From Prevotella sp. (GTDB taxonomy: Bacteria > Bacteroidota > Bacteroidia > Bacteroidales > Bacteroidaceae): a stretch of DNA of 64,000 nucleotides. Positions 1-8,740 of this stretch are shown here, one piece after another. The DNA lies in the NCBI GenBank assembly GCA_022769285.1, contig JALEKD010000009.1, forward strand, positions 1-64,000, written 5' to 3'. Positions within the stretch are counted from its first letter, which is position 1; the number at the start of each line of letters is the position of its first letter. The position numbers were made by a program, and so were the translations under genes. Below the pieces are notes generated by a model. The model saw only the letters and a program-made list of their open reading frames with translations, did not search any database and was not told the origin of the DNA.

Positions 1-1
1 C

Positions 2-139
2 TATGACCCTGATGCCCATCAGTACGCAGCTGGTTCGAGTATGGCCCCTTATCACAATTCGGGCGGCACTACCTGCTATATCTGCAGCCGGGCTACCGAC
101 CATTACCATTATCGCTGCCTGGAGTGTAAGCGACATTAA
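2..139 (+). CDS. C-terminal fragment of unrecognised Cys-rich protein (start outside window)
   Basis: An open frame runs in from the left edge and stops at TAA (137-139), leaving 45 C-terminal residues. The tail carries two CxxC pairs (CYIC and CLEC) about 11 residues apart with several His between them, as in a small zinc ribbon or treble-clef finger. A rho-independent terminator follows 29 bp downstream, so this is the last gene of its unit. The family cannot be named from the tail alone. Confidence 0.55.
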   Translation, partial: YDPDAHQYAAGSSMAPYHNSGGTTCYICSRATDHYHYRCLECKRH

Positions 140-168
140 GGCTCCTGCGATATTATAAGCGACAAGTG

Positions 169-218
169 GATGGCGAACTGTCAGTGTCAACAGGCTGACT
201 GCTCGCCATCTGTTTTTT
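169..218 (+). terminator. Rho-independent terminator after the left-edge gene
   Basis: GATGGCGA (169-176) pairs with TCGCCATC (203-210). After a 3x3 internal loop, GTCAG pairs with CTGAC. Six T follow at 213-218. Confidence 0.8.
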
Positions 219-280
219 GTGGATAGTTTCAACTGGATGGTGCGAGGGGGGAGGGCTGTCCCGTCATTTGAGTTGCGTGC

Positions 281-1414
281 TTATCTTAGTAGCGACAGAG
301 GCTGTATCTCCAGATGCTTGTCGGGGCGGATATAGATATTGGTTACCAACCATAGACGGCCCATCTCGTCGCTGGTTATCCACACGTGGGTGGTGGTGAG
401 TGGGGCAGCTGTTATCAGGCGGTTGGTAGTAGTGTCGGCCAACGTGTAGGGTATGTCGCTCGCATTGGTTATCGCCACCTCGTACCCGGTCTTGTTTCTG
501 CGCCCCGTTTTCAGGACACTTAGTGAGGCCCGTAGCAGTGGCTCAACATATTCCTTGCGTCCGGCCAGTGTGTTGTCGGCATAAGCTACCGCGCGGCGGG
601 CGAAAAGCGCTTCGCGGATAGCCTTGACACTGTTGTCGCGAGCAAAGATAAGTGTCATAGGGCGGTGGGCACGGCTCAGGTCGAACCGCCAGGCTATAGG
701 CCAGTGGCAGTCAGTGGCGCCGATGGGAGCCAGATTGTAGTCGTAGACATAGTCGATGGCACGGGGATAGAACTCCTGGTCGTTGAAAATCTCAACGCCC
801 TGTATGCGTCCTTTCTTAATCTGCCCGATAAGCCAGGCTGAGAACTCGCTATCCTTGTCGGGCCACCCGGGATGGTTGGTCGTAACCCATACGCTGTCGG
901 CCTGGGCAATGGCCAGGATGCTGTCAGCCTGGTGGGCATTGAGGTCGTCTGTACGGGGATAATAGCGGTTGTTGTCAGTGGTGAACAGTATGTTGAGGTG
1001 CCCCACATCTTTGTAATTGCCTTTATAGGCGTGGCTTGTCAGCTCGGCACCACGTATGAGGGTGATGCCTTTGACCTCGGCATCTCTCATAGCCTGTAGG
1101 TGCGAGATGTTGCCGTCAGGGTTCTTGTTGTACCTGGGCTGGGGCTGATGGTCGGTGAGTGCGATGGCGTCAAGGCCCTCCTGGTAGGCTTCCCACACAC
1201 GGAAATAAGGAGCCACACAGGCATCGCTCTGGTGAGTGTGCAGGTGCAGGTCGGCCTTGATAGTACGGTAGCCTAATATGTCGGGAATGTGGATAGTGCC
1301 ACGATTGTGCTGGCTGAGATAGCCCTTGAAGGTGCGGTACTGTATCGTATCGGTCTGGGCCAGACAGGATGAGGTGGTTATAAGGGCTATGGCCAGAAGT
1401 ATATGCTTTTTCAT
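281..1414 (-). CDS. Secreted PHP-domain metal-dependent phosphoesterase
   Basis: This 377-residue protein has an N-terminal signal peptide (hydrophobic 5-16, probable cleavage after LAQ at about 20) and a PHP-type metallophosphoesterase fold. Metal-site motifs appear in the expected order: HLHTH (57-61), TDH (87-89), GAELT (E124), NHPGW (H181) and TDCH (235-238). PHP enzymes hydrolyse phosphoesters using a di- or trinuclear metal centre. Secreted Bacteroidales members of this type are often labelled Sb-PDE-like phosphodiesterases, but the substrate is not known. About 100 residues after the PHP core look like a small beta domain. It lies 69 bp downstream of mscL on the same strand, with a hairpin between them. 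Confidence 0.8.
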   Translation of the reverse strand: MKKHILLAIALITTSSCLAQTDTIQYRTFKGYLSQHNRGTIHIPDILGYRTIKADLHLHTHQSDACVAPYFRVWEAYQEGLDAIALTDHQPQPRYNKNPDGNISHLQAMRDAEVKGITLIRGAELTSHAYKGNYKDVGHLNILFTTDNNRYYPRTDDLNAHQADSILAIAQADSVWVTTNHPGWPDKDSEFSAWLIGQIKKGRIQGVEIFNDQEFYPRAIDYVYDYNLAPIGATDCHWPIAWRFDLSRAHRPMTLIFARDNSVKAIREALFARRAVAYADNTLAGRKEYVEPLLRASLSVLKTGRRNKTGYEVAITNASDIPYTLADTTTNRLITAAPLTTTHVWITSDEMGRLWLVTNIYIRPDKHLEIQPLSLLR

Positions 1415-1440
1415 GCAGTGTCAGGTTACTTTGCTGGTGG

Positions 1441-1472
1441 CTGAAGGCGGGATGCTTGGCCCCCGTCTTCAG
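1441..1472 (-). other. Intergenic hairpin between mscL and the PHP gene
   Basis: CTGAAGGCGGG (1441-1451) pairs with CCCGTCTTCAG (1462-1472), 11 bp with one G-T wobble and a 10-nt loop. No T-run follows on either strand, so it may be an intercistronic RNA structure or a weak terminator of mscL. Confidence 0.4.
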
Positions 1473-1483
1473 CTGGTTGGCTA

Positions 1484-1900
1484 TTATTTCCTTTCTTTAA
1501 GCAGGTCACGGATTTCGGTTAGAAGTTTCTCTTCGGCCGATGGGGCAGCCGGCGCCTTGGGTGCCTCGGCCTTCTTGCGCGATAGGGTGTTGAGCGCCTT
1601 GACCAGCAAGAAGATACAGAACGCAATAATGATGAAATCGAAAGCGGTCTGGATGAAGTTGCCATAGTTGATGGTTGCTGGAGCCAGTTTCTCAATGCCT
1701 AAGTCTATCTGGGGCAGGGTGTACTTGAGGTCAGAGAAGCTCACCCCACCGATAAGCCAGCCTATGGGCGGCATGATGATGTCGTTGACCAGTGAGGTTA
1801 CGATCTTGCCAAACGCGCCACCGATGATGACACCCACGGCCATGTCTACGGCATTGCCCTTGACGGCAAATTCCTTAAATTCGGTTAGAAAATTACTCAT
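1484..1900 (-). CDS. mscL: Large-conductance mechanosensitive channel MscL
   Basis: MscL forms a homopentameric inner-membrane pore that opens under membrane tension and protects against hypo-osmotic shock. The 138-residue protein shows the family layout. An amphipathic N-terminus ([16 protein letters not shown]) leads into TM1 (about 17-45, glycine-rich, [13 protein letters not shown]), then a periplasmic loop, TM2 (about 77-102, [20 protein letters not shown]) and a charged C-terminal helix ([15 protein letters not shown]) preceded by a Pro/Ala linker. Length and motifs are normal. It is divergent from gap. Confidence 0.97.
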   Translation of the reverse strand: MSNFLTEFKEFAVKGNAVDMAVGVIIGGAFGKIVTSLVNDIIMPPIGWLIGGVSFSDLKYTLPQIDLGIEKLAPATINYGNFIQTAFDFIIIAFCIFLLVKALNTLSRKKAEAPKAPAAPSAEEKLLTEIRDLLKERK

Positions 1901-2069
1901 AGTTGTATTTGCTATTATTATAATTAATGTATATAGTATCGTTTTTTTTGCTAAGTAGAGTTGTCACTACGTTGTCTGGCTTGTAGCTGATGGTCAAAAA
2001 CTGTTTCGCAACGTTCTTTTTTTAACTAATTTAATACTCTATTCGGCTGCAAATATAGGAAATATTTTG

Positions 2070-2077
2070 TACCTTTG
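2070..2077 (+). promoter_or_regulatory. Bacteroidota -7 element upstream of gap
   Basis: TACCTTTG matches the TAnnTTTG box. No good TTTG -33 element is seen at the expected distance, only CTGC. The leader to gap would be about 70 nt. The rest of 1901-2152 is AT-rich and shows no gene. Confidence 0.6.
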
Positions 2078-2128
2078 CGACAGAAAACGTAAAAAAAGCG
2101 TTTGAAAATACGGAAATTCTAAATATAA

Positions 2129-3184
<1,056 letters not shown>

Positions 3185-3209
3185 TTTTAGTCACATGCAA
3201 TAAAAAATT

Positions 3210-3239
3210 GCCGTCCAGCACTGCTGGACGGCTTTTTTT
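3210..3239 (+). terminator. Rho-independent terminator of gap
   Basis: A perfect 10-bp stem (GCCGTCCAGC / GCTGGACGGC) with loop ACT at 3210-3232 is followed by seven T. Confidence 0.93.
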
Positions 3240-3242
3240 GTT

Positions 3243-3250
3243 TATCTTTG
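3243..3250 (+). promoter_or_regulatory. -7 element upstream of miaA
   Basis: TATCTTTG fits TAnnTTTG. It sits immediately after the gap terminator and implies transcription from about 3257, which rules out the in-frame ATG at 3248 as the miaA start. Confidence 0.55.
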
Positions 3251-3334
3251 CATAAGATAGGCTGTATCTCGGCTATGAAGACAGGTAATAGGCTATGGGG
3301 GTGCACTATCATTATCATAGTTAACGGCTTACTC

Positions 3335-4273
3335 ATGAGCAAGATGATTACCATACTGGGGCCTACTGCATCGGGCAAAACGGGACTGGCGGTGGCGCTG
3401 GCCTTGAAGATGGGTGCTGAAATTATCAGTGCCGACTCTCGTCAGGTGTATCGCGGTATGACCATCGGTACGGGCAAGGATTTGGCCGATTATACCATAG
3501 ACGGCCATGAAACACCCTATCATCTTATTGATATCTGTGAGCCGGGCACTAAGTACAATCTCTTTGAATTTCAGCGTGATTTCCATCGGGCTTACCAGTA
3601 TATTACCAGCCGGGGCATCACACCTATACTCTGTGGGGGTACAGGGCTGTATATAGAATCGGTATTGAAGGGCTATGCGCTGTCGCCAGTGCCACAGAAC
3701 CAGCCGCTACGTGACCAGTTGGCATGCAAATCGCTGGCGGAACTTACCACGATGCTGGCCGAACTGAAGGCGCGTAATCACTCGGTAATGCACAACCGCA
3801 CCGATGTAGACACCGCCCAACGGGCCATACGTGCCATAGAGATAGAGACATATAATATGGAGCACCCCATGGCCGACCGCGAATTGCCAGCCATAGACTC
3901 TATAATAATAGGTGTAGATGTTGACAGGGAAGCGCGTCGCCGTAAGATTACCGAACGCCTCTACCAACGCCTTGACCATGGTATGGTAGACGAAGTACGG
4001 GGACTGCTTGCGCGGGGTATATCGCCAGAAGATCTGATATACTATGGGTTAGAATATAAGTATATCACCGAATATCTGATAGGACGTACTAACTACGATG
4101 CCATGGTGAAAGGCTTAGAGATAGCTATCCACCAGTTTGCCAAGCGCCAGATGACCTGGTTCAGAGGTATGGAGCGACGCGGTTTTACCATACACTGGGT
4201 GGACGCGGCCCAGCCTATGGAAGACAAGGTAAACCAAATATTGGCTCTGATAGACCAACAAGACCATAACTAA
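3335..4273 (+). CDS. miaA: tRNA dimethylallyltransferase
   Basis: MiaA transfers dimethylallyl from DMAPP to N6 of A37 in tRNAs that read UNN codons. The start at 3335 gives 312 residues, the usual length. An upstream ATG at 3248 lies inside the promoter box and adds 29 unrelated residues. Visible motifs are the P-loop GPTASGKT (9-16), the DSRQVY motif (34-39), GGTGLYIES, and the C-terminal RQMTWFRGM block near the tRNA-binding site. The next gene follows 10 bp later and is probably co-transcribed. Confidence 0.96.
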   Translation: MSKMITILGPTASGKTGLAVALALKMGAEIISADSRQVYRGMTIGTGKDLADYTIDGHETPYHLIDICEPGTKYNLFEFQRDFHRAYQYITSRGITPILCGGTGLYIESVLKGYALSPVPQNQPLRDQLACKSLAELTTMLAELKARNHSVMHNRTDVDTAQRAIRAIEIETYNMEHPMADRELPAIDSIIIGVDVDREARRRKITERLYQRLDHGMVDEVRGLLARGISPEDLIYYGLEYKYITEYLIGRTNYDAMVKGLEIAIHQFAKRQMTWFRGMERRGFTIHWVDAAQPMEDKVNQILALIDQQDHN

Positions 4274-4283
4274 TAGTACCATT

Positions 4284-5216
4284 ATGGCAGTAAATGAGAA
4301 TAAGTGGGGCATACTCTATTGCCCGAAGCACAGTTTCCGCGCGGCGGCCCGCTGGGAAAGTATCGAGAAATCCCTGCGTGCCCACCGTATCGACTACGAT
4401 TATATCCAGAGTGAGAACTCAGGCAGCGTGGCTCGTCTTGTCAAGATGATGGTGAACAACGGTTATCGTACCATCATTATTGTGGGTGGCGACTCAGCCC
4501 TCAACGATGCCGCCAACTGCCTGATGCAGCTGGACAGCGAGACCCGTAGCCGTATCGCCCTGGGCGTTATCCCCAATGGCATGATGAATGACTTCGCCCA
4601 TTTCTGGGGTTTCCGTGAGGGTGAGGTTGAGCAGACCGTTGAGTGGCTCAGCAAGCGCCGCATACGCCGCATTGACGTTGGGCGCATGAACTACCGTAAT
4701 AAGCACGGCGAAGCCTGTCACCGCTACTTTCTCAACTGCGTCAACGTGGGCCTGATAGCCGCTATTATGAACTTGCGCTGGCAGACACGCCATTTCTTTG
4801 TGTCGCGAACACTCTCGTTCTTGTTCTCCTTTGTGCTGATGGTATTTCAGCGACTTGAATACAAGATGCGCCTGCACATCAACGGCGAGACTATAGACCG
4901 GCGAGTGATGACGGTGTGTGTGGGTAATGCTCCTGGTTATGGGCAGACCCCCAATGCCGTTCCATACAATGGCATGCTGGATGTATCGGTGGTCTACCAT
5001 ACTGAGATGGTACAGCTCGTGGAAGGGTGGTACCTCTTCTTGCGTGGCAAGATACTCAACCACTGCAGCGTGCACCCTTACCGTACCCGCGAGGTAGAGT
5101 TTAGCGAAATATCCCAGGCTATGGTGGGAATTGACGGCCGTCTGATGAATACCCCGGTGGCCCCCATCTCAATAAGGGTCGAGCAAGAGGTTATCAACTT
5201 CCTCATTCCCGAATAG
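4284..5216 (+). CDS. Diacylglycerol kinase-like lipid kinase with altered signature motifs
   Basis: The 310-residue protein has the DAG kinase/YegS catalytic fold: an N-terminal nucleotide-binding half (to about 130) and a C-terminal beta-rich half ending in IDGRLMNTPVAPISIRVE, which matches the conserved DGE block of YegS-type kinases. Family members phosphorylate lipid headgroups with ATP. The normally conserved GGDGT(L)NEV reads GGDSALNDA (68-76) and PxGTxNDFA reads PNGMMNDFA (97-105), so the glycine-threonine pairs are altered while Asp70 and NDF remain. Activity may be changed. It follows miaA closely, with no functional link evident. Confidence 0.8.
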   Translation: MAVNENKWGILYCPKHSFRAAARWESIEKSLRAHRIDYDYIQSENSGSVARLVKMMVNNGYRTIIIVGGDSALNDAANCLMQLDSETRSRIALGVIPNGMMNDFAHFWGFREGEVEQTVEWLSKRRIRRIDVGRMNYRNKHGEACHRYFLNCVNVGLIAAIMNLRWQTRHFFVSRTLSFLFSFVLMVFQRLEYKMRLHINGETIDRRVMTVCVGNAPGYGQTPNAVPYNGMLDVSVVYHTEMVQLVEGWYLFLRGKILNHCSVHPYRTREVEFSEISQAMVGIDGRLMNTPVAPISIRVEQEVINFLIPE

Positions 5217-5226
5217 GTTTATATGT

Positions 5227-5255
5227 ATCGGCACCGCTTTTATGGTGGTGCCGAT
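5227..5255 (+). terminator. Probable terminator hairpin after the lipid kinase
   Basis: ATCGGCACC (5227-5235) pairs with GGTGCCGAT (5247-5255) across an 11-nt loop. No U-tract follows, so termination strength is uncertain. Confidence 0.45.
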
Positions 5256-5384
5256 GCTGTTAGATACCTGGACAAATGGGGCACTGTCTGCTACGTTCAG
5301 CGGGCTATGCCCGGGCAAAATATCCATGAAAAAATGGCTGTTTATCCGTAATCGTAACCATTTTCTTAAAATCTCCCACAAAAA

Positions 5385-5416
5385 TTTGTCCAATTGCAAA
5401 TAATATCGTATTTTTG
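5385..5416 (+). promoter_or_regulatory. Promoter of the glycogen cluster
   Basis: TTTG (5385-5388), 20 bp, then TATTTTTG (5409-5416) matches the Bacteroidota housekeeping consensus and predicts a leader of about 70 nt before the debranching enzyme gene. Confidence 0.7.
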
Positions 5417-5491
5417 GAAAAGCATACGGTGGCTATCTGTAGCCTTGCCGTGAGAATGTTTAACTAATAAATAAAATCTTGACATCAGTTT

Positions 5492-7435
5492 ATGAGTTAT
5501 CTTAGATTTGAGAAAACTCTTATGACTAACCTCGAAGAGTCGTTGCCTAAGGAATTGCTCCGTACTAACCGTTCTGGGGCATATTCCTGCTCGACTATTG
5601 TAGAGTGCAACACCCGTAAGTACCATGGCCTTTTGGTCGTCCCCGTTCCACAGCTGGACGATGAGAACCACGTACTCCTCTCCTCGCTCGATGTGACGGT
5701 TATACAGCACGGCGCGGAGTTTAACCTGGGTCTGCACAAGTACCAAGGCAATAATTTTAGTCCTAAGGGTCATAAGTATATCCGCGAGTTCGACTGCGAA
5801 AAGGTGCCTACTACCCTCTATCGGGTGGGCGGCGTCATCTTGAAGCGCGAAGTGGTCTTTCAGCATTACGAAGACCGCATCCTGATACGCTATACATTGG
5901 TAGACGCCCACTCGGCCACCACCCTGCGCTTCCGACCATTCTTGGCGTTCCGCAGCGTGCGCCAGTTTACCCATGAAAATGCGGTCGCCTCGCGCGACTA
6001 TGCGGCTGTGGATAATGGTATCAAGACCTGTATGTATGCCGGGTACCCCGACCTGTACATGCAGTTCTCTAAGAAAAACGAGTTTATCTTCCAGCCCGAC
6101 TGGTATCGTGGTGTGGAGTATCCTAAAGAGCAGGAGCGCGGTTATGCTTCTAATGAAGACCTGTACGTCCCTGGTTATTTCCAGATGAATATCAAGAAGG
6201 GCGAGAGCGTAGTGTTCGCCGCGTCTACCTCTGAGAGCAAGACGCTGGGCCTGAAGCGTCTCTTTGATGCCGAAGTGGCTGAGCGCACCCCGCGCGACAA
6301 CTTCTTCCATTGCCTGGTCAACGCCGCCCATCAGTTCCATATCCATGAGAAGAACGACGACCGTTACATCCTGGCCGGTTACCCCTGGTTCAAGAGCCGC
6401 GCCCGTGATATGTTTATCGCCCTGCCTGGTCTGACGCTGTCCATCGAGGAGACTGAGTACTTCGAGCTGGTCATGAAGACCGCTGAGGTAGCTTTGCGCG
6501 AGTTCATGGCCGGCAAGCCACTCACCAAGCATCTCTATGAGATAGAGCAGCCTGACGTGTTGCTCTGGGCAATATGGGCTGTACAGCAGTATGCCAAGGA
6601 ATGTGGGCGCGAGAAGTGCGCCGACAAGTACAGCGCATTGGTCAGCGACATTATTAAGTATATAGAGGAGGGCGGCCACCCCAGCCTCAAACTCCATGAC
6701 AACGGGCTCCTATATGCCCAGAGCCAGCACGGCGAGGCCATTACCTGGATGAACTCTACTGCTAACGGCCACCCCGTGGTTCCACGCAGTGGCTACATTG
6801 TAGAGTTCAATGCGCTGTGGTACAACGCCCTCCTGTTCTGCGCGTCCTTGCTGCCCGATACCGACAAGCGGCAAGCCCATTTGCAGCAGTTGGCTGCTAC
6901 TACCAAGCAGTCGTTTGTCGATACCTTCCTGAACGAGTACGGTTATCTGTATGACTATGTCGACGGCAACATGGTAGACTGGAGCGTGCGCCCTAACATG
7001 ATTTTCCCTGTAGCTTTTGATTATTCACCCCTTAATCAGGAACAGAAGAAAGCTGTGCTTGACATCTGCACTCGCGAACTCCTCACCCCCAAGGGCCTGC
7101 GTACCCTTTCGCCTAAGAGTGGCGGTTACAATCCCATGTATGTAGGCCCCCAGTCGCAGCGCGATTATGCCTATCATCAGGGCACGGCCTGGCCCTGGCT
7201 CGGCGGTTTCTATATGGAAGCCTGCCTGCGCCTGTACAAGCGTACCCGACTGAGCTTTATTGAGCGCCAGATGGTGGGCTACGAGGACGAGATGTACAAC
7301 CATTGTATTGGAACCATCCCCGAGCTGTTCGACGGCAATCCCCCGTTCCGTGGCCGTGGTGGTATCTCTTTTGCCATGAATGTAGCCGAAATTCTGCGCA
7401 CCATGGAGCTATTGGAAAAGTACTCATATAAATAA
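5492..7435 (+). CDS. Glycogen debranching enzyme (amylo-alpha-1,6-glucosidase type)
   Basis: The 647-residue cytosolic protein matches the archaeal/bacterial GDE family, which removes alpha-1,6 branches from glycogen. An N-terminal beta-sandwich domain opens with TNRSGAYSCSTIVECNTRKYHG (about 25-46), the family's hallmark. From about residue 270 comes an (alpha/alpha)6 barrel with AGYPWF, the ITWMNS block (W419) followed by VVPRSGYIVEFNALWYNAL, and the C-terminal YHQGTAWPWLGGFYMEA motif. It is the first gene of a three-gene unit, with the glycosyltransferase 15 bp downstream. There is no signal peptide, as expected for turnover of intracellular glycogen. Confidence 0.93.
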   Translation: MSYLRFEKTLMTNLEESLPKELLRTNRSGAYSCSTIVECNTRKYHGLLVVPVPQLDDENHVLLSSLDVTVIQHGAEFNLGLHKYQGNNFSPKGHKYIREFDCEKVPTTLYRVGGVILKREVVFQHYEDRILIRYTLVDAHSATTLRFRPFLAFRSVRQFTHENAVASRDYAAVDNGIKTCMYAGYPDLYMQFSKKNEFIFQPDWYRGVEYPKEQERGYASNEDLYVPGYFQMNIKKGESVVFAASTSESKTLGLKRLFDAEVAERTPRDNFFHCLVNAAHQFHIHEKNDDRYILAGYPWFKSRARDMFIALPGLTLSIEETEYFELVMKTAEVALREFMAGKPLTKHLYEIEQPDVLLWAIWAVQQYAKECGREKCADKYSALVSDIIKYIEEGGHPSLKLHDNGLLYAQSQHGEAITWMNSTANGHPVVPRSGYIVEFNALWYNALLFCASLLPDTDKRQAHLQQLAATTKQSFVDTFLNEYGYLYDYVDGNMVDWSVRPNMIFPVAFDYSPLNQEQKKAVLDICTRELLTPKGLRTLSPKSGGYNPMYVGPQSQRDYAYHQGTAWPWLGGFYMEACLRLYKRTRLSFIERQMVGYEDEMYNHCIGTIPELFDGNPPFRGRGGISFAMNVAEILRTMELLEKYSYK

Positions 7436-7450
7436 TAAGGAGGAACGCAA

Positions 7451-8722
7451 ATGAAAGTATTAATGTTCGGATGGGAGTATCCTCCTCATGTATATGGTGG
7501 ATTGGCCACCGCTAACTATGGCATATCCCAGGGCCTGCACGCCCAGGGCGGCATCGATATCACCCTCTGCCTGCCCAAGCCCTGGGGCGATGAAGATCGT
7601 ACGGCGGCCAACATCGTCGCCATGAACTGCGTGCCCATCGCCTGGCGCGATGTCAACTACGATTATGTCAAGAGCCGTGTGGGCAACATTATTGATCCAG
7701 ACCTCTACTTCCGGCTTCGCGACCACATCTATGCCGACTTCAGTTATATGCACGTCAACGACCTTGGTGCCATGGAGTTTGCCGGAGGCTATCCCTCTAA
7801 CCTGCATCAGGAGATTAATAACTACTCCGTCATTGCCGGTGTGGTGGCCCGTACCCTGGATTACGATATTATCCATGCCCACGACTGGCTCACCTATCCT
7901 GCCGGCATCCATGCCAAGAAGGTTTCGGGCAAACCACTCTGTATCCATGTCCATGCCACCGACTTCGACCGTAGCCGTGGGCACGTTAATCCCACCGTGT
8001 TCTCTATTGAGAAAGACGGTATGGATAATGCCGACTGCATTATGTGTGTGTCCGAGCTTACCAGGCAGACTGTTATCAACCAGTACCACCAAGACCCCCG
8101 CAAGTGTTTTACCGTCCACAACGCCGTGTACCCCCTGCGCCCCGAGATAGCCCAGATACCGCGCCCAGACCATACGGGACGCGAGAAGATAGTTACATTC
8201 TTGGGTCGTATTACCATGCAGAAAGGCCCGGAGTATTTTGTCGAGGCTGCCAACTTGGTGCTACACCGCACCCGTAACGTCAGGTTCTGCATGGCCGGCT
8301 CCGGAGATATGATGGACCAGATGATTTACCTCGCTGCTGAGCGCGGCATAGCCGACCGCTTCCACTTCCCGGGCTTTATGCGTGGCAAGCAGGTCTACGA
8401 GTGCCTCAAGGACTCCGACGTCTACGTGATGCCCTCCGTGAGCGAGCCCTTTGGCATCTCGCCCCTTGAGGCCATGCAGTGTGGCACGCCCTCCATCATC
8501 TCCAAACAGAGCGGATGCGCCGAGATACTTAACAACTGCATCAAGGTCGACTACTGGGACATCCACGCCATGGCCGATGCCATCTATTCCATCTGCCACA
8601 ACGAGAGCCTGTTCCATTACCTCCAGGACGAGGGCAAGAAAGAGGTCGACCAGATTACCTGGGAAAAGGTCGGCGCCTGGATTAAGGAACTCTACGACCG
8701 TACACTTAATGGATATAACTGA
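7451..8722 (+). CDS. GT-B glycosyltransferase, glycogen/starch synthase-like
   Basis: The 423-residue GT-B enzyme probably extends alpha-1,4-glucan from a nucleotide sugar. The N-terminal FGWEYPPHVYGGLAT (6-20) is the sugar-donor loop equivalent to the KxGGL motif of glycogen synthases. IHAHDWLTYPAGI lies mid-domain, and the C-terminal Rossmann domain carries the EX7E motif EPFGISPLE (E332, E340). A purine-rich AAGGAGGAA lies just upstream of the ATG, an unusually good Shine-Dalgarno for this phylum. It sits between the debranching enzyme and GH57 genes, the usual Bacteroidales glycogen arrangement. GT4 versus GT5 assignment is not certain. Confidence 0.87.
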   Translation: MKVLMFGWEYPPHVYGGLATANYGISQGLHAQGGIDITLCLPKPWGDEDRTAANIVAMNCVPIAWRDVNYDYVKSRVGNIIDPDLYFRLRDHIYADFSYMHVNDLGAMEFAGGYPSNLHQEINNYSVIAGVVARTLDYDIIHAHDWLTYPAGIHAKKVSGKPLCIHVHATDFDRSRGHVNPTVFSIEKDGMDNADCIMCVSELTRQTVINQYHQDPRKCFTVHNAVYPLRPEIAQIPRPDHTGREKIVTFLGRITMQKGPEYFVEAANLVLHRTRNVRFCMAGSGDMMDQMIYLAAERGIADRFHFPGFMRGKQVYECLKDSDVYVMPSVSEPFGISPLEAMQCGTPSIISKQSGCAEILNNCIKVDYWDIHAMADAIYSICHNESLFHYLQDEGKKEVDQITWEKVGAWIKELYDRTLNGYN

Positions 8723-8740
8723 TACTAACAACAGCCGATT

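Noticed and set aside
3248..3334. Earlier ATG for miaA
   Set aside because: It lies inside the -7 promoter box and adds residues unlike any MiaA N-terminus.
5366..6697. Minus-strand ORF (443 codons) inside the debranching enzyme gene
   Set aside because: Antisense to strongly conserved GDE motifs, with no domain or promoter of its own.
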